Shown piece by piece: positions 18,715-27,900 of a stretch of DNA of 64,000 bases. The notes beneath the pieces are model-generated. The model did not search any database, was not told the DNA's origin, and saw nothing but the letters and a program-made list of their open reading frames with translations. How positions within the stretch are numbered: the stretch's first letter is position 1; each line of letters starts with the position of its first letter. The position numbers were made by a program, and so were the translations under genes. The DNA is taken from positions 32,467-96,466 of the forward strand of contig CALUMH010000006.1 of the NCBI GenBank assembly GCA_944321685.1, read 5' to 3'. Source of the DNA: an uncultured Muribaculaceae bacterium. GTDB taxonomy: Bacteria; Bacteroidota; Bacteroidia; Bacteroidales; Muribaculaceae.

Positions 18715-20088
18715 TTAGCAATATAATTTGACAATATCTTCCGGCAACAGGGCATTTCCGGCATCATCATCCGAGGCACTTTTAAGGAACAACATTGGAA
18801 CTATAGTGTAGTTCTTGGCAAATGGCAACAGATTGGCTTTACGAAGAAGTTCGGCAGTCAGTTGTTTGCCACTCTCACCTGTTGTCCATTTGCATTCTCC
18901 TACCAACAAATACTGCTTGTCAAGCGATTCTGCCACCACATCAAATTCAACTTGTTCCGGTTTCTTGTCATCATTGAGAACAGAACCCCACCAACGTTTT
19001 GCTTTGCCATAAATTACCCCTTTGACAACATTTCCAGTAACAGCATCGCGACACAGTTTTTCCCATTGCATACTCACATACTCATAGAAATGGGCAGTCA
19101 AAGCCTGTTCTATGGGTAAACGACGGCCAAACTCGATGAATGAACGGTTAGGAACAACAAACTGATAGTAGAATGCCATAAACGGGTCTGCTATCTTATA
19201 TAGGCTCTTTTTCGCATTCTTTTCATCAATACCAAACGGAACATCTTTTTCCAGGAAGCCGAGGTCGATAAGTTTTTTCAACGGACGCGACAGATTGGTT
19301 GCCGGCTCATTGCATCGTGCTGCAATCTCGGAAAGCCGGTTTGCACCTGCACCTATATAAGACATTATCGTTGATGTCTTGACAATATCCTTGACATCAT
19401 CCTGAAACAGTTTTATCGGCTCTTCATAAAGAGTCCCATTTACAGAAAGTATATTATGCCACAAGGCATCATTAAGTGAGGTCCTGTTTTCCCTCAGCTC
19501 CCAATAACGCGGCACACCACCCCATACGGCATACTCTTCAACAGCACTCGTCGCATCAAGGCCCAAAGCCTCCCGAATATACGACAAGCGTATTGGTGCC
19601 AACCTCATTATCTCATCGGCACGGCCATAAAGAGGCGCAGTAGAATCAAGAAAAAGTCCATACATCATATTTTGTGATGAACCGCAAAGCACAAGATTAT
19701 ATTTCAACTGCTTCTCGTCAACAAGCTTCTGTAATACAGACGGTAATTCCTGAGATTGCTCCACAAGATACGGAAATTCATCCAAACATAGAGTGAAACG
19801 TTTGTCTGTCCGATAATTGACCGCACGAAATATAGATTCCCAATCCGGATATGTCAACTTGTCAAAATCCGGAAACACTTGTGCAATTACTTTTGCAAGC
19901 AATATCCTTTGGTGTTGGCCTTCTGAACGGTCGGCAAGAAAATAAACATCTTTGTCCGACAGCACCCTTTTGATAAGCTTTGACTTACCCAATCGTCTGC
20001 GACCATATATCACGACTAATGAGGATTTCTCCCCCGCAAGAGCATCTTTCAGCCGTGCAGTTTCATCTATCCTATCAACGAATTTCAT
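18715..20088 (-). CDS. AAA-type ATPase with C-terminal DUF234 nuclease-like domain
   Basis: 457 residues from ATG 20088 (an in-frame GTG two codons upstream is less likely). N-terminal ATPase_2 domain: FVDRIDE start, Walker A in GRRRLGKSK near residue 30 and Walker B in LCLDEFPYL near residue 125. A winged-helix-like middle (about 230-290) is followed by a DUF234 domain with VEFDVVA...LVGECKW near residue 395, the Glu/Asp...Glu-x-Lys pattern of PD-(D/E)xK folds. Such ATPases are common and often mobile in anaerobes; their role is not established. It stands alone between an inverted repeat and a 160-base gap. Whether the domain cuts DNA is unproven. Confidence 0.85.
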   Translation of the reverse strand: MKFVDRIDETARLKDALAGEKSSLVVIYGRRRLGKSKLIKRVLSDKDVYFLADRSEGQHQRILLAKVIAQVFPDFDKLTYPDWESIFRAVNYRTDKRFTLCLDEFPYLVEQSQELPSVLQKLVDEKQLKYNLVLCGSSQNMMYGLFLDSTAPLYGRADEIMRLAPIRLSYIREALGLDATSAVEEYAVWGGVPRYWELRENRTSLNDALWHNILSVNGTLYEEPIKLFQDDVKDIVKTSTIMSYIGAGANRLSEIAARCNEPATNLSRPLKKLIDLGFLEKDVPFGIDEKNAKKSLYKIADPFMAFYYQFVVPNRSFIEFGRRLPIEQALTAHFYEYVSMQWEKLCRDAVTGNVVKGVIYGKAKRWWGSVLNDDKKPEQVEFDVVAESLDKQYLLVGECKWTTGESGKQLTAELLRKANLLPFAKNYTIVPMLFLKSASDDDAGNALLPEDIVKLYC

Positions 20089-20201
20089 ACACACTTATTC
20101 ATTATGCAATACAAACATAATGTTTTTCCGGCATAATACAAAACTTTGAGCCATGTTTATCCCAAATCTGCAAAAGAGGATGCAAAAATTATATTATTAA
20201 C

Positions 20202-20234
20202 AAGGAGTGCGAACCTTGCCGGTCCGCACTCCTT
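20202..20234 (-). terminator. terminator of the EF-G-like gene
   Basis: AAGGAGTGCG (20202-20211) pairs with CGCACTCCTT (20225-20234), a 10-bp GC-rich stem about 20 bases after the stop codon on the minus strand. The run after it is AT-rich rather than pure T. Confidence 0.75.
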
Positions 20235-20255
20235 TTGTTGTATAAAATGTGATTA

Positions 20256-22415
20256 TCAGTCTTCCTCGGTTTTAGTAGCCTCGTAAGCCTTGAGCAACTT
20301 ATCCTGAACATCTCCGGGCACAAGTTCATAAGAAGCAAACTTCATCGAGAACGAAGAACGTCCGCCGGTAATCGAACTTAACGCGGTCGAATAAGTTGAC
20401 ATCTCTTTCAAAGGCACTTTTGCCGAAATCTTCTCGAAGCCCTTGTCGCTGCTCATGCCCATGATAATGGCGCGACGCGATTGCAAGTCGCTCATTACGT
20501 CGCCCATCTTGTCGCCGGGAACAAGCACTTCCACATCGTAAACCGGTTCAAGGATCTTCGGGTTGGCATTCTTAAAGGCATCACTGAAAGCATGACGTGC
20601 GGCAAGGCGGAACGAAATTTCGTTAGAATCAACCGGGTGCATCTTTCCGTCATATATGCACACGCGCACGTCACGGGCATACGACCCTGTCAACGGGCCT
20701 TGCTCCATGCGGTCCATGATACCTTTCACGATGGCCGGGATGAAACGTGCATCGATGGCACCACCCACAATACAGTTGCAAACCACAAGTTTGCCACCCC
20801 ATTCGAGCGGTATTTCCTGCGTATCTTTCACGTTCATCTTGTATTCCTGATTGTTGAAACGGTAAACGTCGGGCTTGGGCATACCGTCAACATACGGTTC
20901 GATAATCAAGTGGACCTCGCCAAACTGGCCTGCACCGCCCGATTGCTTCTTATGGCGGTAATCGGCACGTGCGGCCTTGGTGATGGTTTCACGATAAGGT
21001 ATGCGCGGTTCCGAGAACACCACATTCAGTTTCTCATTGTTCTCGATACGCCACTTAAGTGTACGCAAGTGGAATTCGCCCTGACCTGAAACTATGGTTT
21101 GCTTCAATTCCTTTGATTGTACTACCACCCATGTGGGATCTTCCTCATGCATACGATTCAAAATTTCGCTCAACTTCTCGGCATCGGCCTCGTTTTCAGG
21201 CTTAATGGCACGGGAGAATTTAGGTTCGGGATGGCGAATGAAGTCGTAACGGCTCTCAAAACCCTTTTCATTGAGCGTGTTGCCGGTCTTCACATCTTTC
21301 ATCTTCACAGTTGCACCTATGTCTCCTGCTTTAAGCTCGTCGATCGGAGTCCTTATCTGGCCACAAGTGCAGAATATCTGTGCAAGGCGTTCCTTGCTGC
21401 CCTTGTCGATGTTTACAAGGTCGGCACCCACTTTCAATGTGCCCGACATTACTTTGAAATAAGATACCTCGCCTATGTGCGGCTCAACCGATGTCTTGAA
21501 TACAAAGAGGCTTACAGGCCCGTTTGAATCGGGCTTGATTTCATTCATCTCGGTATCGACCGGAGCAGGCATATCCTCTACAAACGGAACAACGTTGCCA
21601 AGGAACTCCATCATGCGGCGCACACCCATATCCTTCAACGCACTCACGCAGAACACAGGATAAATGCTTCGATCGACAAGTCCTTTGCGAATGCCCTCAC
21701 GCATCTCGTCCTCGGTGAGCGTTCCGCTTTCAAAGTATTTGTCCATGAGAGTCTCGTCGTTTTCGGCGGCGGCTTCCACAAGCACTTGCTGCATCTCCTT
21801 GGCTCGATCCATATATTCGGCAGGAACGTCGGTTATCGTCGGCACACCGCCGTCGGGGCCCCATGAATATTTTTTCATGAGCAACACGTCGATCATCGAA
21901 TTGAATTTGGGGCCGCACTCTATGGGGAACTGGATGGGCACCACGCGCGAACCGAACACTTCTTTCAACTGGTGCATGACATTATCGTAATCGCACTTTT
22001 CACCGTCAAGCTGGTTGATTGCGAAAATCACAGGCTTCTTTTCCTGCTCGGTCACGCGGAAGATGTTCTGTGTTCCCACTTCCACGCCATACTGGCCGTC
22101 GATGACGATAACGGCAGTGTCGGTAACGTTCATGGCCGTTATGGCATTGCCCACAAAGTCGTCACTGCCCGGACAATCAATCACATTGAGCTTTTTGTTA
22201 AGGAATTCGGCATAAAAAATCGTAGAAAAGACCGAGTATCCATACTCCTTCTCTACGGGAAAATAATCACAAACCGTGTTTCCTGCCTCGACAGTACCGC
22301 GGCGTTTTATAACTCCACACTCGTAAAGCATAGCTTCGGCGAGTGTGGTTTTTCCCGAGCCCTTGCTTCCTACAAGGGCAATGTTTTTGATTTCATTTGT
22401 TTCGTAAACTTTCAT
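20256..22415 (-). CDS. fusA2: EF-G paralogue (EF-G2-like) with altered GTPase motifs
   Basis: 719 residues from ATG 22415; an in-frame extension to 22568 is non-coding in character. All EF-G domains are present in order: G domain, domain II (about 310-390), III, IV (VHLIIEPYVDG region) and V (SRRAIIMGM). The G motifs depart from canonical EF-G: P-loop GSKGSGKTT instead of AHIDAGKTT, DCPGSDDF instead of DTPGHVDF, so the catalytic His is replaced by Ser, and NQLD instead of NKMD. This matches the Bacteroides EF-G2 type described as supporting translation without GTP hydrolysis during starvation. Assignment to that group is by motif and domain order, not by alignment. It is a single-gene unit. 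Confidence 0.85.
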   Translation of the reverse strand: MKVYETNEIKNIALVGSKGSGKTTLAEAMLYECGVIKRRGTVEAGNTVCDYFPVEKEYGYSVFSTIFYAEFLNKKLNVIDCPGSDDFVGNAITAMNVTDTAVIVIDGQYGVEVGTQNIFRVTEQEKKPVIFAINQLDGEKCDYDNVMHQLKEVFGSRVVPIQFPIECGPKFNSMIDVLLMKKYSWGPDGGVPTITDVPAEYMDRAKEMQQVLVEAAAENDETLMDKYFESGTLTEDEMREGIRKGLVDRSIYPVFCVSALKDMGVRRMMEFLGNVVPFVEDMPAPVDTEMNEIKPDSNGPVSLFVFKTSVEPHIGEVSYFKVMSGTLKVGADLVNIDKGSKERLAQIFCTCGQIRTPIDELKAGDIGATVKMKDVKTGNTLNEKGFESRYDFIRHPEPKFSRAIKPENEADAEKLSEILNRMHEEDPTWVVVQSKELKQTIVSGQGEFHLRTLKWRIENNEKLNVVFSEPRIPYRETITKAARADYRHKKQSGGAGQFGEVHLIIEPYVDGMPKPDVYRFNNQEYKMNVKDTQEIPLEWGGKLVVCNCIVGGAIDARFIPAIVKGIMDRMEQGPLTGSYARDVRVCIYDGKMHPVDSNEISFRLAARHAFSDAFKNANPKILEPVYDVEVLVPGDKMGDVMSDLQSRRAIIMGMSSDKGFEKISAKVPLKEMSTYSTALSSITGGRSSFSMKFASYELVPGDVQDKLLKAYEATKTEED

Positions 22416-22547
22416 GTTATCAGTTTTTAAATTGAATCTACAGTTTATGTTTTCTGAAAAGCGGACGCAAATTATAAAATTATTTCCTATTTTCCCATTA
22501 TTTTTATATGTTACAAAACATAGTCGCTGCCACGGCACCAATAAAAC

Positions 22548-22590
22548 AAGTCCATGCAGCTGTGGCACTCGACCTCGGCTGCATGGACTT
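22548..22590. terminator. hairpin terminator downstream of dapF
   Basis: AAGTCCATGCAGC (22548-22560) pairs perfectly with 22578-22590, a 13-bp stem. T-rich tracts follow on both strands. It lies about 45 bases after the dapF stop on the minus strand and inside the untranslated region upstream of the EF-G-like gene. Confidence 0.8.
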
Positions 22591-22635
22591 TCTATTTATT
22601 ATTTTATTATTACAAGCCTATGAATCAACCATTAT

Positions 22636-23448
22636 TCAAAAAACGGCATCGGTATCGATAGTGCCGTCAAACACTTTCACAGCCGGCCCTTCCATCATTA
22701 TATGGCCCGATTCTTTTTCTTGGCTTACGCGCAATGTTCCTCCATCCATCACTATGCTTGCAGCTTCGCCGCACAATCCGGCATACCGGGCTGCCACATA
22801 TGTTGCACACGCACCGGTGCCGCAAGCCTGCGTGATACCCGAGCCGCGCTCCCACACGCGCATACGGATTTTTCCATCGGGCAGCACCTGCGCAAACTCC
22901 ACGTTCACCCTGTCGGGGAACAACGGGTGATGCTCAAGCCCTGGTCCCACCTTTTCAAGTTCAACCTTGGAGATGTCGTCAACGAAAATCACAAGGTGCG
23001 GATTGCCCATCGAAACCGATATGCCCGACTCGTAGCCGTAACCTTCGCCAAGTTCCACGCGGCCAAAACACTTAGGCTCACCCATGTCAACAGTGACACT
23101 CTCCACCCTACCGTCTTTCACATTCAAGTAAAGTTTCTTTATCCCCGACAGTGTTTCCAGCGTCACGGCAGTCTTATCGGTCAGCCCATATTCATAAAGG
23201 TATTTGCCTATACAGCGACTTGCGTTGCCGCACATCATCGCTTCCGACCCGTCGGCATTAAATATGCGCATCGAAAAATCAGCAACCTGCGATCGGCCTA
23301 TCAATACAAGCCCGTCGCTACCGATACCTGTGTGGTACTTACTCCATCTTACCGACAATTCCTCGGGATTATCAATGGGGAACTTCAAGGTGTTGACATA
23401 TATATAATCGTTGCCCGCACCATGCATCTTGGTAAATTCAATATTCAT
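22636..23448 (-). CDS. dapF: diaminopimelate epimerase
   Basis: 270 residues, normal length. Both catalytic cysteines are visible in their motifs: MCGNASRC near residue 77 and QACGTGAC near residue 210; the N-terminal [11 protein letters not shown] is also typical. It interconverts LL- and meso-diaminopimelate, the last step before lysine and the source of the peptidoglycan cross-linking residue. No other dap gene is in the window; it stands just downstream of gltBD on the same strand but after a hairpin, so it probably has its own promoter. Confidence 0.95.
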   Translation of the reverse strand: MNIEFTKMHGAGNDYIYVNTLKFPIDNPEELSVRWSKYHTGIGSDGLVLIGRSQVADFSMRIFNADGSEAMMCGNASRCIGKYLYEYGLTDKTAVTLETLSGIKKLYLNVKDGRVESVTVDMGEPKCFGRVELGEGYGYESGISVSMGNPHLVIFVDDISKVELEKVGPGLEHHPLFPDRVNVEFAQVLPDGKIRMRVWERGSGITQACGTGACATYVAARYAGLCGEAASIVMDGGTLRVSQEKESGHIMMEGPAVKVFDGTIDTDAVF

Positions 23449-23517
23449 ATTCCAATATTATTTTCCGGCAAAATTAACCAATCGCCGCAAATCATGCAAG
23501 CAACGGACACACACAAC

Positions 23518-23562
23518 AGGTACCGGCACAGGTATAATATACGTTACCCACTGCCGGCACCT
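23518..23562 (-). terminator. probable terminator of gltBD
   Basis: AGGTGCCGGCA and TGCCGGTACCT on the minus strand form an 11-bp stem with one mismatch (arms 23552-23562 and 23518-23528) about 30 bases after the gltD stop. There is no long T tract, so efficiency is uncertain. Confidence 0.55.
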
Positions 23563-23592
23563 TAAGAAAGCAAACGAAATATATATTATATG

Positions 23593-24936
23593 TCACCTAT
23601 CTGCAAGGTATTCATCAATAGCCGCTGCCGCCTTGCGCCCACCATCTATACAGCGCACTACAAGGCTTGCACCAGTGGCGGCATCTCCTGCCACAAATAC
23701 ATTTTCGGGCAACTGTGGCTGAACCGGTTTCAGGAACCCCATCGCCAGCAGCACCATGTCGGTTTTCAGCACCTCGGTCTTGCCTGTGGGTTTCATCACC
23801 GGGCGACCGCCGTCTGGTGCAGGAAACCATTCCACTTCCTCAACCTCAACACCGGCCACACGCCCGTTCTTGCCTATAAATTTCGTTGACGACAAGCACC
23901 AACGTCGTTCACATCCTTCTTCATGGCTGCTGCTCGTCTTCAGCACCACCGGCCATTGCGGCCATGGTGTGGCAGGATTATGCCCCACCGGAGGCTTGGG
24001 CATTATCTCTATTTGTGTCACGCTCTTTGCTCCTTGCCGGCGTGCCGTGCCTATGCAATCGCTGCCGGTGTCGCCACCGCCTATCACAAGCACATCTTTC
24101 CCTTTCGCACTGATGCGCTCATCATTGCTAAACGTTTGACCGGCAAGCACGCGGTTTTGCTGGGCAAGCATCTCCATGGCGAAATATATCCCTTTGAGTT
24201 CCCGCCCCGGTATCGACAAGTCGCGGGCTTGTGGGGTACCTGTACACACACAATACGCATCATAGCCTTCAGGCAATTTGCCCAAATCCACTTCTACGCC
24301 CGTTTTAAATTCCACGCCCTCGGCTTGCATCACCTCAATGCGACGGTCTATGATAAGTTTATTTAGCTTGAAATTAGGTATCCCGAAGCGCAGCAACCCG
24401 CCCACATATTCCAGTTTTTCAAGCACAGTCACAACATATCCCATTTGGTTCAGGCGATTAGCCGCCGCCAATCCGGCAGGGCCCGAGCCAATCACGGCGA
24501 CGCGCTTGCCGTTGCGCTCGTAGCGCCGCGGCTTGACGTACCCTTCACGGAAGGCCACCTCGATAATTGCACATTCATCTTCGCGAATGGTAACCGGCGA
24601 ATCTATGCACAATTGCAACACGCAACTTTTTTCACACAACGCCGGGCACACCCTACCGGTGAACTCCGGAAAATCATTGGTAAGACTTAATATCTCATAA
24701 GCCTTCTTCCACTCCCCTCTGTATAACGCATCCTGGAACTCGGGCGGACGGTTGCCCAACGGGCAAGCCCAGTTACAAAAAGGCACTCCGCAATCCATGC
24801 AGCGCGATGCTTGCAATATGCGGTCGCCGCGGTTGAGCGTCTGCTCCACTTCGCCATAGTCGGCAATGCGGTCATGCACAGGGCGGTATCCCGCCTCTTG
24901 CCTTGGTATGGTCATGAATGCTTTAGGATTTCCCAT
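23593..24936 (-). CDS. gltD: glutamate synthase small (beta) subunit
   Basis: 447 residues. The N-terminal ferredoxin-like part has the conserved cysteines CMDCGVPFC, NWACPL and CPALCEKSC; two Rossmann motifs follow, the FAD-binding GSGPAGLAAA near residue 150 and the NADPH-binding GGGDTGSDC near residue 290, with a final VFVAGDAATGASLV. It passes electrons from NAD(P)H to the large subunit, which makes two glutamates from glutamine and 2-oxoglutarate. It follows gltB by 45 bases and is surely cotranscribed with it. Confidence 0.96.
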   Translation of the reverse strand: MGNPKAFMTIPRQEAGYRPVHDRIADYGEVEQTLNRGDRILQASRCMDCGVPFCNWACPLGNRPPEFQDALYRGEWKKAYEILSLTNDFPEFTGRVCPALCEKSCVLQLCIDSPVTIREDECAIIEVAFREGYVKPRRYERNGKRVAVIGSGPAGLAAANRLNQMGYVVTVLEKLEYVGGLLRFGIPNFKLNKLIIDRRIEVMQAEGVEFKTGVEVDLGKLPEGYDAYCVCTGTPQARDLSIPGRELKGIYFAMEMLAQQNRVLAGQTFSNDERISAKGKDVLVIGGGDTGSDCIGTARRQGAKSVTQIEIMPKPPVGHNPATPWPQWPVVLKTSSSHEEGCERRWCLSSTKFIGKNGRVAGVEVEEVEWFPAPDGGRPVMKPTGKTEVLKTDMVLLAMGFLKPVQPQLPENVFVAGDAATGASLVVRCIDGGRKAAAAIDEYLADR

Positions 24937-24981
24937 TTTATGTAGTCTCTATTTTTTATCGCTAATGATTGATATTTTTAT

Positions 24982-27900
24982 TCAATAATCCCTTTGCACC
25001 TCGGCAATTTTTTGTTGCAGGCGGCGCATCTGCTCCTCGGCAAGCACTTTCTTGTACTCTATGGGAGTCACTTGTATAAAATCATTGATATAGCGGTTCC
25101 AGTCGTCGAGCATGGTGCGTGCAAGGTGTGAACCGGTGTAAAAATAATGCTGCCTTACAAGCTCATGCAACTCTTTGCGAGCCGTGTTATCTTCAAGCAA
25201 CGACAATTCCACCATCTCCATATTACAGAAGTAATCGAAATTGTGGTTCTTGTCCCACACATAAGCCACACCGCCGCTCATGCCTGCGGCAAAATTGCGA
25301 CCGGTTTCCCCGAGCACAACCACCCGTCCGCCGGTCATGTATTCGCAACAATGGTCGCCTACACCCTCCACAACGGCTATGGCACCCGAGTTGCGCACGG
25401 CGAAACGCTCACCTGCGCGACCATTTATATACACCTCGCCGCTCGTAGCGCCATAAAGCAAGGTATTGCCGGCTATAGTGTTCTTTTCGGCCTCGAAATT
25501 GCTCCTCACGGGCGGATGTACCGAGATATGTCCGCCACTGAGTCCTTTGCCAAGATAGTCGTTGGCTTCGCCTTCGAGCCTGAAATTGATGCCATGTGCC
25601 AAAAAAGCGCCGAAACTCTGCCCGGCCGAACCTTTGAACTGCACATTGATTGTCTTGTCGGGCAGTCCGGCATCGCCATACCGTGCAGCAACCGCGCCCG
25701 ACAACATGGCACCGACAGCCCGGTCGGTGTTGGATATCGCATATTCAAGCGACACCTCCCTGCCATTTTCTATGGCTTCACGCGCTGCGGCAATCATTTG
25801 CACATCCTTCACATTATCAATGTCATGCAATTGCATAGTCACATTATGTATGGCACCGTTGCAATTCTCCCTGTGCAACACACGACCGAAATCGAGCATC
25901 GACTGCTTGCTTCCGTCTTGCGGACGCTTTATTTCAATAAGGTCGGTACGACCTACTATATCATCCAACCGAGTAAAACCCATCTCGGCAAGATACTCGC
26001 GTACTTCCTGTGCAAGGAACTTGAAGTAATTCACCACATATTTGTAATGCCCCCTGAAATGCTTGCGCAAATTGGCATCTTGCGTGGCTACACCCACCGG
26101 ACACGTGTTGGCATGACACTTGCGCATCATCACACACCCCAATACAATAAGAGGAGCCGTACCGAAAGCAAATTCCTCGGCACCCAGCAACGCCATGCTC
26201 ACCACATCATGCCCTGTCTTAAGCTGTCCGTCGGCCTGCAAGCGCACCTGCCCGCGTAGCCCGTTGAGCACGAGCGTCTGCTGCGTCTCGCTCAATCCTA
26301 TTTCGGGTGATATGCCTGCATAACGCACCGACGACGTCGGCGATGCTCCCGTACCGCCTTCGGCCCCCGAAACCACTATAAGGTCGGCCTTAGCTTTTAC
26401 CACACCGGCTGCGATAGTGCCCACGCCGCTTTCGGCCACCAGTTTCACACTGATTTTCGCCTTGGGATTTACATTCTTCAAGTCAAAAATCAATTGAGCC
26501 AAGTCCTCGATAGAATAAATGTCGTGATGCGGCGGAGGCGAAATGAGCGAAATGCCGGGTATCGAATGTCGTGTACGGGCAATCACCTCATCAACCTTAA
26601 ATCCGGGCAATTGGCCTCCCTCGCCGGGCTTTGCCCCCTGGGCAACTTTTATCTGTATCTCCTCGGCATTGACAAGGTACTCGGCCGTAACACCGAAACG
26701 TCCCGACGCCACCTGCTTGGTTTTGCTGTTTAGCGAAATGCCTTCGTGGCTGCCATGGAACCGGTCGGAATCCTCACCACCTTCTCCGGTATTGCTGCGC
26801 GAGCCCAGTTCGTTCATGGCAAGCGCAAGTGCCTCATGCGCTTCCTTGCTGATTGCTCCAAACGATATTGCACCAGTCACAAAGTGTTTCACAATATCTT
26901 CAACCGACTCAACGCGTTCTATGGGAATGGGATTTTTCTTGAACGAAAAAAAGTCGCGCAAAAATATAGGCGATTGCTTTTCATCAACCTTCCGGGTAAA
27001 CTCCTTAAACTTCGAGTAACTGCCAAGCCTTGTGGCAAGCTGCAAAGTGCTTATAGTCTCGGGATTCCATGCATGTTGTTCGCCATCCTTGCGGTAAGAA
27101 TACTGTCCCACGTGCGGCAGCAACTCATCGATGTGGCTACCGCCTGTGAAACCGGCATCGTGGAATTTGATGTAGTCGGCGGCAATCTCCTTCAATCCTA
27201 TCCCGCCTATCAATGACACCTCGGTACCGAAATAGGCTTTCAGTAAGTCTTCTCCAAGCCCCACGGCCTCGAAAATCTTGGCACCCCGGTACGAGCGTAT
27301 CGTGCTTATGCCCATCTTGCTCATTATCTTGAACAAGCCCTTGCACACAGCCTTAATATAATTTTTTTCGGCAGTTTCATAATGCATTGATATTTCACCA
27401 GTCTGCGACAGATGGTCGAGTATGGCAAATGCCATATACGGGTTGATGGCACTTGCTCCATATCCCAGCAACAAGGCCGCATGCATCACTTCACGTATTT
27501 CCCCGCTTTCCACTATAAGGGCTGTCTGTACACGCTTTTGCACACTTATCAGGTGATGATGAACCGCACTCACGGCTAGCAGCGACGGGATGGCTGCGTG
27601 AGCCTCATCTATGCCGCGGTCGGAAAGTATAATGTAATTAACACCGTTGCTTACAGCCTCCTCGGCATCGGCACACAGCCGTGCAATCGCCTCGCGCAAC
27701 CCCGACACGCCTTTGCTCACCTCAAACAGCATCGGCAACTTTACGGTATTGAAACCCTTGTAACGTATATTGCACAATATATCGAGCTGCGTATTAGTCA
27801 ATATGGAATGTGGCAAGCGCACCATCTTACAATGGCTTTCGCTCGGCTGCAATATGTTGGCACCCACCGCTCCTATATATTCAATCAGCGACATTACCAG

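Noticed and set aside
22416..22568. 51-codon N-terminal extension of the EF-G-like protein
   Set aside because: The extension overlaps the hairpin at 22548-22590 and has no family similarity, while ATG 22415 gives the normal EF-G N-terminus.
25147..26259. 370-codon plus-strand ORF opposite gltB, and similar long ORFs opposite pepD (51621-52724), dapF (22702-23565) and the porin (2321-3118)
   Set aside because: They are antisense shadows of well-identified genes, with atypical composition rich in His, Cys and Arg and no recognisable domain.
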